A stretch of DNA of 50,433 nt from Patescibacteria group bacterium. GTDB lineage: Bacteria > Patescibacteriota > Microgenomatia > JAMCZE01. A program made the position numbers and the translations under genes. Below, piece after piece: positions 7,976-16,934 of this stretch (position 1 is its first letter; each line of letters starts with the position of its first letter). A model generated the notes under the pieces. That model was given only the letters and a program-made list of their open reading frames with translations, made no database searches and had not been told where the DNA came from. The DNA is taken from contig JAMCZE010000008.1 of the NCBI GenBank assembly GCA_023485845.1, positions 1 through 50,433 of the forward strand, in the 5' to 3' direction.

Positions 7976-8392
7976 ATGAATAAGAAATTAGTAAAAATCG
8001 CGGCTCCGGTTGCGGCGGTTGCGGCTTTATTAAGCAGCGCCTTGCCTACGTTTGCTGCTAGCACAGTGAATCTCTGTGAAAATCAACAAGGATTTCAGAT
8101 AGGCAATCTTTGTAATGTGACCCTGGTCGGATTGGTGCAAACAGCCCTAAACACAGTTTTGTTTGTTGCTTTCGTCGCGGCCTTAGTCTTTTTGATCATC
8201 GGTGGCATTCGCTGGATCATGAGTGGTGGAGACAAGGAAGGTACAACCAAGGCTAAAGAGGCCGTAACTGCGGCTCTTATCGGACTGGCAATTGTGATTG
8301 GTGCTTGGGTGTTAATCAACATCGTTCTGCAATTCTTCGGAATTGGCGGAGGATTATCAGGATTATCCACCCCGGTGCTACAGCAAAAATAG
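7976..8392 (+). CDS. TrbC/VirB2-like pilin
   Basis: This is the most compact of the group (138 aa). It has a signal peptide ending PTFA-A, one short Cys pair (LCENQ, NLCN), then two membrane helices separated by IRWIMSGGDKEGTTKAKEAV, the typical TrbC/VirB2 cytoplasmic loop. An unusually strong ribosome-binding site, AAGGAGGT at 7963-7970, lies 5 nt before the ATG, so high expression is expected, as for a major pilin. It is preceded by a 55-nt gap, the longest in this operon. Confidence 0.7.
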   Translation: MNKKLVKIAAPVAAVAALLSSALPTFAASTVNLCENQQGFQIGNLCNVTLVGLVQTALNTVLFVAFVAALVFLIIGGIRWIMSGGDKEGTTKAKEAVTAALIGLAIVIGAWVLINIVLQFFGIGGGLSGLSTPVLQQK

Positions 8393-8407
8393 CACTAAGC
8401 CAGAACC

Positions 8408-8731
8408 ATGCAAGCTAATGCCGGCCAGGGATGCACGTTCCTAGGCGATGTTCCGTCGCTTGGGTGCCTGTCACAAATAATTTTTAATGTGGTCGGTGAT
8501 GCTTTGCTGTTTATCGGCATTGTCACTTTAATCTTTCTAATTTATGGTTCCATCCGGTTTGTTCTTTCCCGAGGTGATCCCAAAGCTTTGGAAGCCGCCC
8601 AAAAGACTATGACTTATGCCGTTTTGGGAATGGCCTTGGTCGTTGGCTCATTCTTTGTTGTTAACATTATCACGACAACCCTGGGCCTGCCGAATATCCT
8701 GGAACAATTCACCATTTTCCGCGGCCCCTAG
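8408..8731 (+). CDS. TrbC/VirB2-like small membrane protein
   Basis: This 107-residue protein has a short N-terminal Cys-containing stretch (GCTFLGDVPSLGCLSQ), two hydrophobic helices and the connecting loop RFVLSRGDPKALEAAQKTMT, similar to the other three small membrane proteins. It has no clear signal peptide. It sits 15 nt after the pilin gene and 2 nt before the next ORF. It could be a minor pilin or a partner of the VirB6-like channel. Confidence 0.6.
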   Translation: MQANAGQGCTFLGDVPSLGCLSQIIFNVVGDALLFIGIVTLIFLIYGSIRFVLSRGDPKALEAAQKTMTYAVLGMALVVGSFFVVNIITTTLGLPNILEQFTIFRGP

Positions 8732-8769
8732 CATTGACAACCTCTCCAAACTCCACTAATCTGGACCTG

Positions 8770-10176
8770 ATGAGAAAAATCTTATTCGGTTTGATTTTAT
8801 TAGTAACTGCAGCTTTATTGGTCAGCCCAAAAATCGTTTTGGCCGCTAACAACGACACTTATGTATCTAACGTCTACGACAGTTTGGTGGTTAGCATCAC
8901 TAACAGCATCACCGGCACTTTTGACAGACAGGGGAAGTTAGAAAAACCCGGGGCAATCACCTTCCTGTCTCAAACTATGGGTCTAATGAGTTCCGTGAAA
9001 CCGGCTTCCGGAGTGGATTTCACCCGTTATCTGGCCAGCCACTTCCAGATTCCGGGAACGCCAAAACCCGCCTATGCTGCCTCGGTGGGAGGGATTGGTT
9101 TTGATTCCCTCCAGCCACTGCTGGTTTTTTGGACCGTGATGCGCAACCTGGCCTACATGTTTTTTGCCATTGTCTTTGTGGTGATTGGCATGATGATCAT
9201 GTTCCGGGTGAAAATTGACCCAAAGACAACGGCCAATATCCAAACCGCTCTGCCAAAAATCATCATGGCTCTAATTGTCGTCACTTTTTCCTACGCCATC
9301 GCCGGGTTTTTAATCGACATCATGTATGTGCTTATTGGTTTGATTATTAGCCTGGCCACCAGTCTGGCTGTCAATAAAGCCGGGGTCAATCTTGCCCCAG
9401 AATTTACCGGCCTGATTGCCAATAACTCCATTTTTGCTTTTTGGTTAAACGGCAGCGGGTCCGGACCGGCGGGAGGAGTCAACGCCGCAGCAGCGGCCGC
9501 TGTGGCTCAAGCCGTTGATAGTTTTGTCAAAGGACCACTGGGCGCGGCCGGAGGATCAATTGCCGGACTCATCGGCGGATCAATCGCCTGGTTAATCTTT
9601 GCTGTCGCCATTCTTTTTGTGCTCTTTAAAACCTGGTGGGCTTTATTGGGAGCCTATGGATCAATCATTCTCAACATCATTGTTGCCCCATTATGGTTGA
9701 TGTTGGACGCCATTCCCGGGCAAAACCAATTCGAGGCCTGGATCCGCAGCATGTTGGCAAATCTGTTGGCTTTTCCCCTGGTAATCGGGATGATATTTAT
9801 TGCCTGGGTCCTGACTGCCTCGGATATTTATCAGAATGGTTTTGTTCCGCCATTGATTGGCGGCAACACCCAAGGAGCAATCCAAGCCATCGTCGGCCTG
9901 GCTATTCTCCTAACAATTCCCAAAACTGTGGAAATAATGCAACAAGTCTTGAAAGCGCCGCAAAGCAAGTTTGCCACTGCTTGGGGTGAAGCTGTCAGCT
10001 GGGGCTACCAACATAGTGGTGTTCCCTTAGGTATTGGCATGGCCACTGGCACAGGCAAGGCAGGCGCTAGAGAAGGCCTGGAGAGAGTTCGAACTGCAGG
10101 AACAGGAACATTCGTGGAAAGACTGGCCGATGTTGGTATCGCCGCCGGACAAAACGCAAAATGGTGGACTAGGTAG
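8770..10176 (+). CDS. TrbL/VirB6-like polytopic membrane protein
   Basis: The start at MRKILFGLILL (8770) gives a signal-like first helix; an in-frame TTG at 8734 is the alternative. After an exported segment of about 80 residues there are six or more membrane helices with Ala/Gly-rich loops (AAAAAVAQ, GGSIAGLIGGS), the look of TrbL/VirB6 inner-membrane channel subunits of type IV secretion. It ends with a cytoplasmic tail. Together with the four upstream VirB2-like genes it forms a five-gene operon. No VirB4, VirB11 or VirD4 ATPase is present in this window, so the energy module must lie elsewhere if the system is complete. Confidence 0.6.
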   Translation: MRKILFGLILLVTAALLVSPKIVLAANNDTYVSNVYDSLVVSITNSITGTFDRQGKLEKPGAITFLSQTMGLMSSVKPASGVDFTRYLASHFQIPGTPKPAYAASVGGIGFDSLQPLLVFWTVMRNLAYMFFAIVFVVIGMMIMFRVKIDPKTTANIQTALPKIIMALIVVTFSYAIAGFLIDIMYVLIGLIISLATSLAVNKAGVNLAPEFTGLIANNSIFAFWLNGSGSGPAGGVNAAAAAAVAQAVDSFVKGPLGAAGGSIAGLIGGSIAWLIFAVAILFVLFKTWWALLGAYGSIILNIIVAPLWLMLDAIPGQNQFEAWIRSMLANLLAFPLVIGMIFIAWVLTASDIYQNGFVPPLIGGNTQGAIQAIVGLAILLTIPKTVEIMQQVLKAPQSKFATAWGEAVSWGYQHSGVPLGIGMATGTGKAGAREGLERVRTAGTGTFVERLADVGIAAGQNAKWWTR

Positions 10177-12000
10177 CTAAATCGTCAAGGATTCACCACG
10201 TCCAATCGTTGTGGCCCGAATTGCACTGGTCACGACTTCCGCCCTAGTGCTACCCCCAATCAAGCCCACACCGGCTGATTTCAATACTCCCCGAACATAA
10301 TTGTAGCGAACCTTGTGTCTCCAGGATTCCACCTCCTTATTTAGTCGCGCCTTTCTTGCTGGGTTTGAATTCCAATACCCAATATTCGATCCAGGCATGA
10401 GTTCCTCAGCAACCACTACATCTCCAATAACATCATCAACTAGTTTGTTGGTCTTACGTAAACCAGCCTCAGATAAATCCTCCTTGGAAATACCGTAGCC
10501 GGTTAGCATTGTAAATAATTTGGCGGCATCGGAGACATTGATGGCATAAACCAGATCCACTGCCGGCCGAAGAATATTTCCGTGCCATTTGATGTTGCGC
10601 AGTAAGTGGTTGGGGTCGGCCTCCATTGCTTCTCGGAGAGAAATCTCCGGCGTCGGTGCTCCAGTTGCCGGATTGATATAGGCATAAGGGACAGTGTCGA
10701 GCATAGGAAGTAATAATTTTTTTGGGAAACATCCAGTCAGTGTTTCTTTAGGCCCCCCCGATCTTTCTGTCTTGGAAGCAAATTGCTGTTTTCTCCATTG
10801 TTCAAAATAGGTGAGTCTGGAAGTGGCATCAGAGTCGCTTGTTTTTGCTCCCCTAGCCATATCACCAGCATGATTATCGCCAGAGGCAGCTTCCCGCCAA
10901 ACATGAGCTAGTCTCCACCCCAGTCTTTCCGCATCCTCATCATTGCCGGCATGAACCTTAACGGCATCGTGAATAATTTTTTCTTGTTCGGGGGAAAGAT
11001 ATTCAGAAAAAATATTGCGTGCCGTATGCACTCCATCATACGGTTGGCCCCGGGCAATCATTCGATAAGCCCAGAAGGCTTTACTTACCCTGTCGCCAGT
11101 TAGCTCTCCTTGTCCCGGTGGCGGCAACATAGCTGCAATTGATTCAATATGATCTGGCGTAAGTTCGGAATTTTGCCCCAAAAGGTCCTGAACTTTTGTG
11201 TATGCATCAACTACCGGAGCACCGCCCCGCCAAATCATGAACCGATTATGCAATGTTTGGCGCGCTCGGCACTCGGCTGTTAGCCTCTCTTTCAGGGTTT
11301 TTGCAGTGTTGGCCCCCTCGGACACAATATGAACAGGGATATTTGCGATTGCTGGCTGCATTTTTTCTAAGGCTTTAGAAATGGTAAGACCAGATGGGCT
11401 TTTCAATTCCAGCAGTTGGTCCCACGGTTGTGTCGGCGGATAAAGAACATCTGTCTGTTCAAGTAAACTTATCTGTTCCCTAACTAGCCTTCTCCAGCCT
11501 TCAGCATTGGGCGGCAACTCCGGACTGCCTAACATACTCTCGCTACTTCTCACGGTAGTCAATTGTGTATTAATACCGCTTGCTACCCGAATAACATCCG
11601 CATCCCCTGCATTAACAGTTCCATTTGCCACCAACTCGCCAAGTGCTTTTAATGCGTCATTCAAATTTTGTGATGTTGGGTGTTCAAATAAATTCAAAGG
11701 GGCGATGACTCTATTGACAATATTTGCGTCGCCAACTCTTAAGGCTGCATTGGGATTAGTTATGAATTCATCATTGGCCCATGCCCCCCCGCCGATAGGC
11801 GGATATCCCTTTTCAATTAATTGATTGATTGCTTCCTGCTTCTGTTTTGGGTAGGGGTCATTGCTAAGGGCATGTCTAGCCACATCTGTTGCCCACAAGC
11901 TCCTAGCTAACTCAACTCTTTCTGTTGAAGGACGTTTTCTCTCTACTTTCTCATGACTGCTTTTAATACCTATTTCATTGTCAACACTTGATTCTGCCAT
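10177..12000 (-). CDS. Large soluble protein of unknown function (607 aa)
   Basis: I recognise no domain. The protein is helical, charged and without signal peptide or membrane segments. It starts MAESSVDNEIG, similar in style to the MAEN starts of two other genes nearby, and its N-terminal 60 residues are Ser/Lys/Arg-rich. It is convergent with the VirB6-like gene, one base apart, and follows the M23 membrane peptidase on the same strand (24-nt gap to its stop). Context suggests a cytoplasmic component or substrate of the same envelope system; that is inference only. Confidence 0.6.
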   Translation of the reverse strand: MAESSVDNEIGIKSSHEKVERKRPSTERVELARSLWATDVARHALSNDPYPKQKQEAINQLIEKGYPPIGGGAWANDEFITNPNAALRVGDANIVNRVIAPLNLFEHPTSQNLNDALKALGELVANGTVNAGDADVIRVASGINTQLTTVRSSESMLGSPELPPNAEGWRRLVREQISLLEQTDVLYPPTQPWDQLLELKSPSGLTISKALEKMQPAIANIPVHIVSEGANTAKTLKERLTAECRARQTLHNRFMIWRGGAPVVDAYTKVQDLLGQNSELTPDHIESIAAMLPPPGQGELTGDRVSKAFWAYRMIARGQPYDGVHTARNIFSEYLSPEQEKIIHDAVKVHAGNDEDAERLGWRLAHVWREAASGDNHAGDMARGAKTSDSDATSRLTYFEQWRKQQFASKTERSGGPKETLTGCFPKKLLLPMLDTVPYAYINPATGAPTPEISLREAMEADPNHLLRNIKWHGNILRPAVDLVYAINVSDAAKLFTMLTGYGISKEDLSEAGLRKTNKLVDDVIGDVVVAEELMPGSNIGYWNSNPARKARLNKEVESWRHKVRYNYVRGVLKSAGVGLIGGSTRAEVVTSAIRATTIGRGESLTI

Positions 12001-12023
12001 GGACCGATTTTATCACACTATCC

Positions 12024-14387
12024 CTACTCACATAAAGAAATTGATGATTGGGCGTCGTTGATGATCTCACCGAGGAATGGCATTTGATCCAAAATGGCAC
12101 CGGTCTGACAAGTGCCGATGTTATTGGGGTCAGTGAAATAGTCGTTGGTCAAATTGGGATATAAAAGAATCTGATAGTGCACATGGGTGCCGGTGGTGGT
12201 GCATTGGGAAGCACCCAATCCGCCGCAGATTTGTCCAGAATAAGTTTCCCCAATGGGGTCACCCCTTTTAACAATTACATTTTTCGTCTCATCGAGATTT
12301 TGCGCTGGTAACCCATCGTTGGCCAAATGCAAATAGGCCACAATGTAGCTGTTGTCCAAACTGCGAATATAGACCACCCCACCCAGAGCCGGATAGCAAA
12401 ACCCGGTGGGAGAAAGAAGCGGTGTGCAAGTGGCCGTCGTCGGGCCAGTGTCAAAAGCGCTTTTAATCACCACTCCGTCAACGGTGGAATAAACCGTGGT
12501 CTGCGGCCCGGCAATGTCCATTCCCCCTTTAGAATGGCTGCTGCAAGTGCGCCCCCAACCGAAAAGGTCCAAAAAAGTGCCGCAGTGGTCCTCTTCGTGA
12601 TAGCTTGCCGGACAACTGATAGGCTTTCCGTCAGCATCGCGCTGTGGATCGACTTTGTCATTTGGGTCGGAATTATTCACACATTTAACCGGCTCCAGAT
12701 CCAATGATGAGATCTTGCCGGAAGCGGGATAACCAAACGGCGGCTTAATCTTGGGTGACCCAATAGTGACCTTAGTGGTGATGCTTTCTGTTTCGTCTGC
12801 TGGTTCGTTCTCTCCTTTCCCGGTCACATTAATCGTGTTTAATAACACTGAGTCATTAAATCGAGGATCATTAATAGTCACTGTGTAGGTAAGCCTAAGT
12901 GGTGTGTCTGGCGTGGTTGTGCCACCCGTCAGAGTTCCCCTAACCATCGGCGGGCGATCACCTTTTCCCACAGAGGTCAATTGATATTCAACTCTGCTCA
13001 CTGTCACGTTCTCCACCGGGGTTGTCACCGTCAATGTGTAGGTAATGTTGGCATTGTCGGAATATGAAGAAATTTCGGCCGGATCCGCGGTTTGCTCCAG
13101 TTTGAAAGTGATTTTTGCCTCCTGGCCCTCCGTCGCTTGAGCCGGCAAAAGAATGATTAGCAGTGCTGCCACACCAACTAATAATGGGGTTAGCACCACC
13201 ACTAAGGGGGCGACAAAAGAAAGTGATAAACCAGCCAAAGCGGCGGAGGAAAAAGCCGATATGGCGGCCGCGCCGGAACTGAGCCCGGAAATAATCGACG
13301 GGATGATGGTTTCAATCCCCAAACCGGTGATGAAAGCCGCCGTCATGGCCGCCGGGCCAAAAGGCGACGCAAGCAACATCAGGGTTGTCGCCAAACCATG
13401 GCTAAGGAAAAAACTCAAGAGGTAACCCACTGCCAGACTAGCACCAAAAGCCAGCTTTTTCAGGGCATCCCGGATCGGCTGGGGAATCCGATTCCAAACA
13501 GCCTTCACCGCTCCCCAAACTCTTTTTGCCACTTCCAAAGCCGCGGCCACAGCCTGGCCGCCGGGAATCAGGGCAATCAGACCCTCAAGGGCATCGGAGG
13601 CCACTTCTTTGACCGCTTTTTTTGTTACCTCTTTGGCAACCTTTTTTGCTCCTTTGGCAACACTCTTGGTCACTGCTTTTTGGGCCGCCTTCTCCGCGGT
13701 TTTTTTGGCAACATCTGCGGCCGCGTTTTTTCCGGGGACCCAGAAAAGATTACGTACCCAAGAGATGGGATTTCGCAAAAAAACTCTGACTTCTGTGCGC
13801 CAGCCACCGGCCGGGCGTGCCAGATTAATGGGAGCCTCCACCACCTGCCGGGCCATCTGCACTGCCGGTTGATAGGTTATCTTTCTTGAAATTGGAGCTC
13901 TTTGCTGATCCGGTCCATTGGCAGTTTGCTCTTCCCTGATAATGTCATCCCGAACAATTTGATCCGCCGCGTTGGCGGCAATTTCCCGGGCATCAGTGGT
14001 GTTTTTGCCCCGTTGGTTGGCAAACTCCTGATACCATTTTTTGAAATTATCATTCCAACTCTTGCGGCGATTGGTCGTTTTCTTCCGATCCTCGTCCAAT
14101 TGATCAAGATCTTGCTTAGTCGGCTGGCCATTCTTCAAGTCTTTCTCGATTTGGTCCAAAACAACTAACCGGGCTTGCTGCCAGCCATCGGCGTGGTCAA
14201 AAAATTCCTTTGGTTTTTCTCCAAGAAGCTGCTCCACTTTAGAAATTTCCGCATCCCGGGGCACTTCCATCTCCACGTCTTTTTCAACAAAACTGTTCGT
14301 CGGGGCCTTGGGATCTTGCTCCCACTTGAGGGCCAGCAGAAGAACATCATTCCACGACAAAACTATTGCGGGCTCATTCTCTGCCAT
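12024..14387 (-). CDS. Multi-spanning membrane protein with C-terminal M23 peptidase
   Basis: I place the start at MAENEPAIV (14387), 8 nt after an AGGA motif; an ATG three codons upstream (14396) is possible. Residues 1-200 are cytoplasmic and charged. About residues 215-280 are an Ala/Lys-rich repeat of the KKTAEKAAQKAVTK type, and about 310-430 hold several Gly/Ala-rich hydrophobic helices. A beta-rich region (DPAEISSYSDNANITYTLTV) follows. The C-terminal 200 residues are a LytM/M23 domain with zinc ligands HSKGGMD and GTHVHYQI and core VVYIRSLDNSYIVAYLHL. Such proteins cut peptidoglycan cross-links outside the membrane. It lies opposite the VirB-like operon, consistent with opening the wall for an apparatus. 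Confidence 0.75.
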   Translation of the reverse strand: MAENEPAIVLSWNDVLLLALKWEQDPKAPTNSFVEKDVEMEVPRDAEISKVEQLLGEKPKEFFDHADGWQQARLVVLDQIEKDLKNGQPTKQDLDQLDEDRKKTTNRRKSWNDNFKKWYQEFANQRGKNTTDAREIAANAADQIVRDDIIREEQTANGPDQQRAPISRKITYQPAVQMARQVVEAPINLARPAGGWRTEVRVFLRNPISWVRNLFWVPGKNAAADVAKKTAEKAAQKAVTKSVAKGAKKVAKEVTKKAVKEVASDALEGLIALIPGGQAVAAALEVAKRVWGAVKAVWNRIPQPIRDALKKLAFGASLAVGYLLSFFLSHGLATTLMLLASPFGPAAMTAAFITGLGIETIIPSIISGLSSGAAAISAFSSAALAGLSLSFVAPLVVVLTPLLVGVAALLIILLPAQATEGQEAKITFKLEQTADPAEISSYSDNANITYTLTVTTPVENVTVSRVEYQLTSVGKGDRPPMVRGTLTGGTTTPDTPLRLTYTVTINDPRFNDSVLLNTINVTGKGENEPADETESITTKVTIGSPKIKPPFGYPASGKISSLDLEPVKCVNNSDPNDKVDPQRDADGKPISCPASYHEEDHCGTFLDLFGWGRTCSSHSKGGMDIAGPQTTVYSTVDGVVIKSAFDTGPTTATCTPLLSPTGFCYPALGGVVYIRSLDNSYIVAYLHLANDGLPAQNLDETKNVIVKRGDPIGETYSGQICGGLGASQCTTTGTHVHYQILLYPNLTNDYFTDPNNIGTCQTGAILDQMPFLGEIINDAQSSISLCE

Positions 14388-14405
14388 AGCTTTCATCCTA
14401 GCAGA
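14377..14405 (-). repeat. 29-nt shared leader, copy 1
   Basis: This stretch, spanning the start region of the M23 gene, is identical to 38081-38109 at the start of another gene on the same strand 23.7 kb away. It holds the AGGA motif, both candidate ATGs and the MAEN codons; the proteins then diverge completely. Confidence 0.9.
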
Positions 14406-14453
14406 AATTTGACCCTTGTGTCATTTCGAGAAGCGCGATACTATAGTATTAAT

Positions 14454-14861
14454 ATGCCAGCCAATCCACCGTCGCCGGATCAAGGTCACACCAGGCTAGC
14501 CAAAGAGGTTCTTCCTCCATCCGGTTATGCAATAAGCCCCAACAGAAGCCGATGGACCGGTCCGGATGGGAGAGGCGGCCCGGTGGTCCCGGTTGAAAGC
14601 CAAAACCTATTGGTACCCGATGGGGTTAACAGCAAGGCGGGAGAATTAGCCCAGGCGGTAATGACTAATGTCAAGACCCATGTGGCTAACTTGGAACAAT
14701 CCGGAGGAAACCAAGGCAGGAATATCCCCGATATTCATGCAGCAGCGGCTAATGAAATTGCCAGTGATGTGGAAAGCCGGGTTGTTAAGGTTAGCCGCCC
14801 CACCGACCAGGAGATTAAAACCGCAGAACAAACCTATTTGACACGAAGTCGTTATATTTAA
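14454..14861 (+). pseudogene. 5' piece of an unknown gene, probably cut by the island
   Basis: The start MPANPPSPDQGHTRLAKEV at 14454 follows a TATAGTATTAAT stretch immediately upstream. The 135 residues are Pro-rich then helical (AAAANEIASDVESRVVKVSR) with no recognised domain. The frame ends at 14861, but from 14848 it is inside a repeat that also occurs next to two recombinase elements, so the last 4-5 residues are not native. A headless frame at about 36075-36839 has similar composition, and the two are in the same phase at a Thr-Arg codon pair. I infer one gene of about 390 codons split by 21 kb. Confidence 0.55.
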
Positions 14862-14971
14862 AAATTCGAACTGATTTTAAAAATTTAAATCGTTAGGTCT
14901 CCGCCCCGCCTGCGGGCGGGGCTTATTGTATCGCTCCGGCCCTCGCTCTTGCTCGGGCCTTCGCTTTTTCG
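14848..14971 (+). repeat. Intergenic cassette repeat (RPT), copy 1
   Basis: This is about 124 bp: AT-rich first half (GTCGTTATATTTAAAAA), then a GC-rich hairpin (CCCCGCC, GGCGGGG), then GGCCCTCGCTCTTGCTCGGGCC. It is nearly identical to 21720-21843 (opposite orientation) and 49841-49963. The other two copies directly abut the terminal inverted repeat of a serine-recombinase element, whereas this copy abuts a broken gene and marks the left edge of the island. Confidence 0.85.
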
Positions 14972-15788
14972 TTTTAATTTCTTTTTTGCACGCGCGACGA
15001 ACGACGACGGCGTTCGAAGGAATTTAGAACCGCAATTCAACGCAGTTGAATTATATCATTTTTCCCGAATCGGCCAAAATGGTGGAAAATGGCCGATTCG
15101 TGCCTGGAATTGCTACTATTTATATAGGTTTTCGAGCTCGCTGAGCCTGAGCACAAGTTGAGCGTGGAACCTCTGGAATTTGGCCGATTCCGGCTCCGCC
15201 GGTTTGGTTTTTCCCGCCCCCCACTAACACTTCGCTTTAGTACAAGAGTACAAGACCGAAACAACCCACCCACCCGATTTGTTGTTGGCGGCGACCCCAT
15301 TCATCGCGCGCTGAGCCGCCTAGGGGCGGCTTGCGACGAAAGGTTTTCTATTCTAGAAAGTTCCTACTGCGCGTCCTGTCGGCCTTTTGATGACTTCCTT
15401 GTCCAACATTACGCTTTCTGTTTCGGCCTACCAAAGAACTGACTTTTGAGGCTCGCGCGTTCTGGGGTGATCCGCTATTCGCCCCCGCCTTCTTTGTTTG
15501 TACCCCTTCCTGTTTTTGTAGGGCTCCGGCGACAGCGCTTAAGGATTATTTTATTTAACATTTTAGTCGCCGTTCGCGAGGACAACCATGGGCTCACCCC
15601 GCGCTTTCTTTCCCCTTAAGGATTATCTTGCGGGGGTCGCGTTAGGAGAAAAAGCTATTTGGAGTTTTCCTTCCCTCGAAAGTTTGCCTGACGCTTTTTC
15701 TCCTTTCAGCTTTGAGTTCTTGAGGGGCGGGGGCGGCGGGGCCGCCAACACAAAAGATTTTTTGGGTCGTTTTTGCTAGACTGATTAT
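14972..15788. other. 817-bp non-coding stretch with hairpins
   Basis: No ORF here looks real; the short frames have biased, non-protein-like composition. Visible structure: a perfect 11-bp stem (15066-15076 and 15090-15100, 13-nt loop), an AGCCGCC-TAGG-GGCGGCT hairpin near 15313-15330, and the 11-mer TTAAGGATTAT twice (about 15540 and 15617). GC is higher than in the following 20 kb. Near 14978 a short TTTCTTTTTTGCACGCGCGA resembles a part of the recombinase gene (antisense), so part may be recombinase debris. I looked for RNase P and rRNA signatures and found none. Confidence 0.5.
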
Positions 15789-16931
15789 ATGGACGATCCT
15801 TCTTCTGACCAGACGCAGACGCAAGACACAACACCACAACCAACAGTTTCACCGGCTGATCAACCGCCGGTGGAAACTCCACCGGAACAACCACCACAAA
15901 ATCCACCCACTGAAACTCCAGCAACAGAAACACCGGAACCAACCGAAACAAAAACAGAAACACCAACTCAATCGGAGCAAACTCCTGTTACTGAAGCATC
16001 AGCACCACAACCTGAACTGCCACCAGTCGACATTCCCATTCCCAATTTCCGTTTCCCGTTTAATGGTGATTATCCCGTAACTTTTCCTTTCAACGCCCAA
16101 GCAACAACTGGTGAAATGAAAGCCAAGTTTTCCCAGTGGGGAATTACCGGTCATCACGGAATTGATTTTGGTTTACCGGGGGGAACAGAGGTTTTAGCTG
16201 TTGATGCAGGCAAGATTTTGCAGTCCAGTGAGAACGGTGATTACGGAATTTCTGTTACCATTCAACATCCGTGGGGACAATCTTTATACGCACATCTGAA
16301 AGAAACAAAAGTTTCAGAAGACCAAGAAGTTAAAGCCGGAGATTTAATTGGCATTTCCGATCAAACTGGTTCTGCCTTTGGTCCCCATTTGCATTTTGGA
16401 ATAAAACCAAACAATCCAAACGAAAGTAATGGCTATCTTGGTTTTATTGATCCTACCCAATATTTACCAGCCGTTTCCCAAATCCCCCAAGTCCCACAAA
16501 CTCCTCAACAAGAGCCGGAAAAGCCCAAAGAAGAACCGGCACCAGTTCAACAACCAGTGCAGCCCGAACCAATTCCGGAACCAACAATTAACATTGAACC
16601 AGAAAAACCAGTTGAACAACCCCAAATTCCTCAACCTCCTCAAGTCCCACAAGTGAGTGATGAAGAAATTCAAAAACAAGTGGACGATAAATTAAAAACT
16701 GAATTAGACGCCAGAAGATTAAAAGCTAATCAAGCAAGACAAACAAAAAGAGAAGAACACTTAATACAGATTGAAAAATTAATTGAGACAAAGAAACAAA
16801 TTAACAATAACGACGTTTGTGATTTACTTCATGTTGCCCAAAGTACTGCCACCAACTATTTAGAGGATTTAGTTAAACGGGGAACTATCAAAACCGAAGG
16901 TAAAGCTAAAGCCACCGTTTATCACTTCTAG
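15789..16931 (+). CDS. M23 peptidase with Pro/Thr-rich flanks and C-terminal HTH
   Basis: Residues 1-80 are almost entirely Pro, Thr, Glu and Gln. About 95-225 are a LytM/M23 domain with ligands HHGIDF and GPHLHFGI and the usual GDLIGISDQTGSAFGPHLHF. Then comes a second Pro/Gln/Glu-rich linker, a basic coiled helix and, at about 320-380, a winged HTH (NNNDVCDLLHVAQSTATNYL, then KTEGKAKATVYHF). No signal peptide or membrane helix is visible, which is odd for a wall hydrolase. Next to it, convergent, lies a small holin-like membrane protein, so a phage-type endolysin released by a holin is possible. The HTH instead suggests a regulatory link. Function uncertain. Confidence 0.7.
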   Translation: MDDPSSDQTQTQDTTPQPTVSPADQPPVETPPEQPPQNPPTETPATETPEPTETKTETPTQSEQTPVTEASAPQPELPPVDIPIPNFRFPFNGDYPVTFPFNAQATTGEMKAKFSQWGITGHHGIDFGLPGGTEVLAVDAGKILQSSENGDYGISVTIQHPWGQSLYAHLKETKVSEDQEVKAGDLIGISDQTGSAFGPHLHFGIKPNNPNESNGYLGFIDPTQYLPAVSQIPQVPQTPQQEPEKPKEEPAPVQQPVQPEPIPEPTINIEPEKPVEQPQIPQPPQVPQVSDEEIQKQVDDKLKTELDARRLKANQARQTKREEHLIQIEKLIETKKQINNNDVCDLLHVAQSTATNYLEDLVKRGTIKTEGKAKATVYHF

Positions 16932-16934
16932 TTT

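Noticed and set aside
13398-13889. 163-aa plus-strand ORF opposite the M23 membrane gene
   Set aside because: Overlaps entirely with a gene that has recognised domains; composition is a mirror image.
14848-14971. CRISPR repeat or array
   Set aside because: Only three dispersed copies more than 6 kb apart, too long, not regularly spaced and not near cas genes.
15588-15779. Short ORFs (15158-15442, 15588-15779, 15037-15300) as genes
   Set aside because: Gly-, Arg- and Pro-biased translations without start sites or similarity; region judged non-coding.
14972-15788. RNase P RNA or rRNA fragment
   Set aside because: None of the conserved RNase P blocks (for example GGAAAGTCCGGGC) or rRNA signatures is present on either strand.
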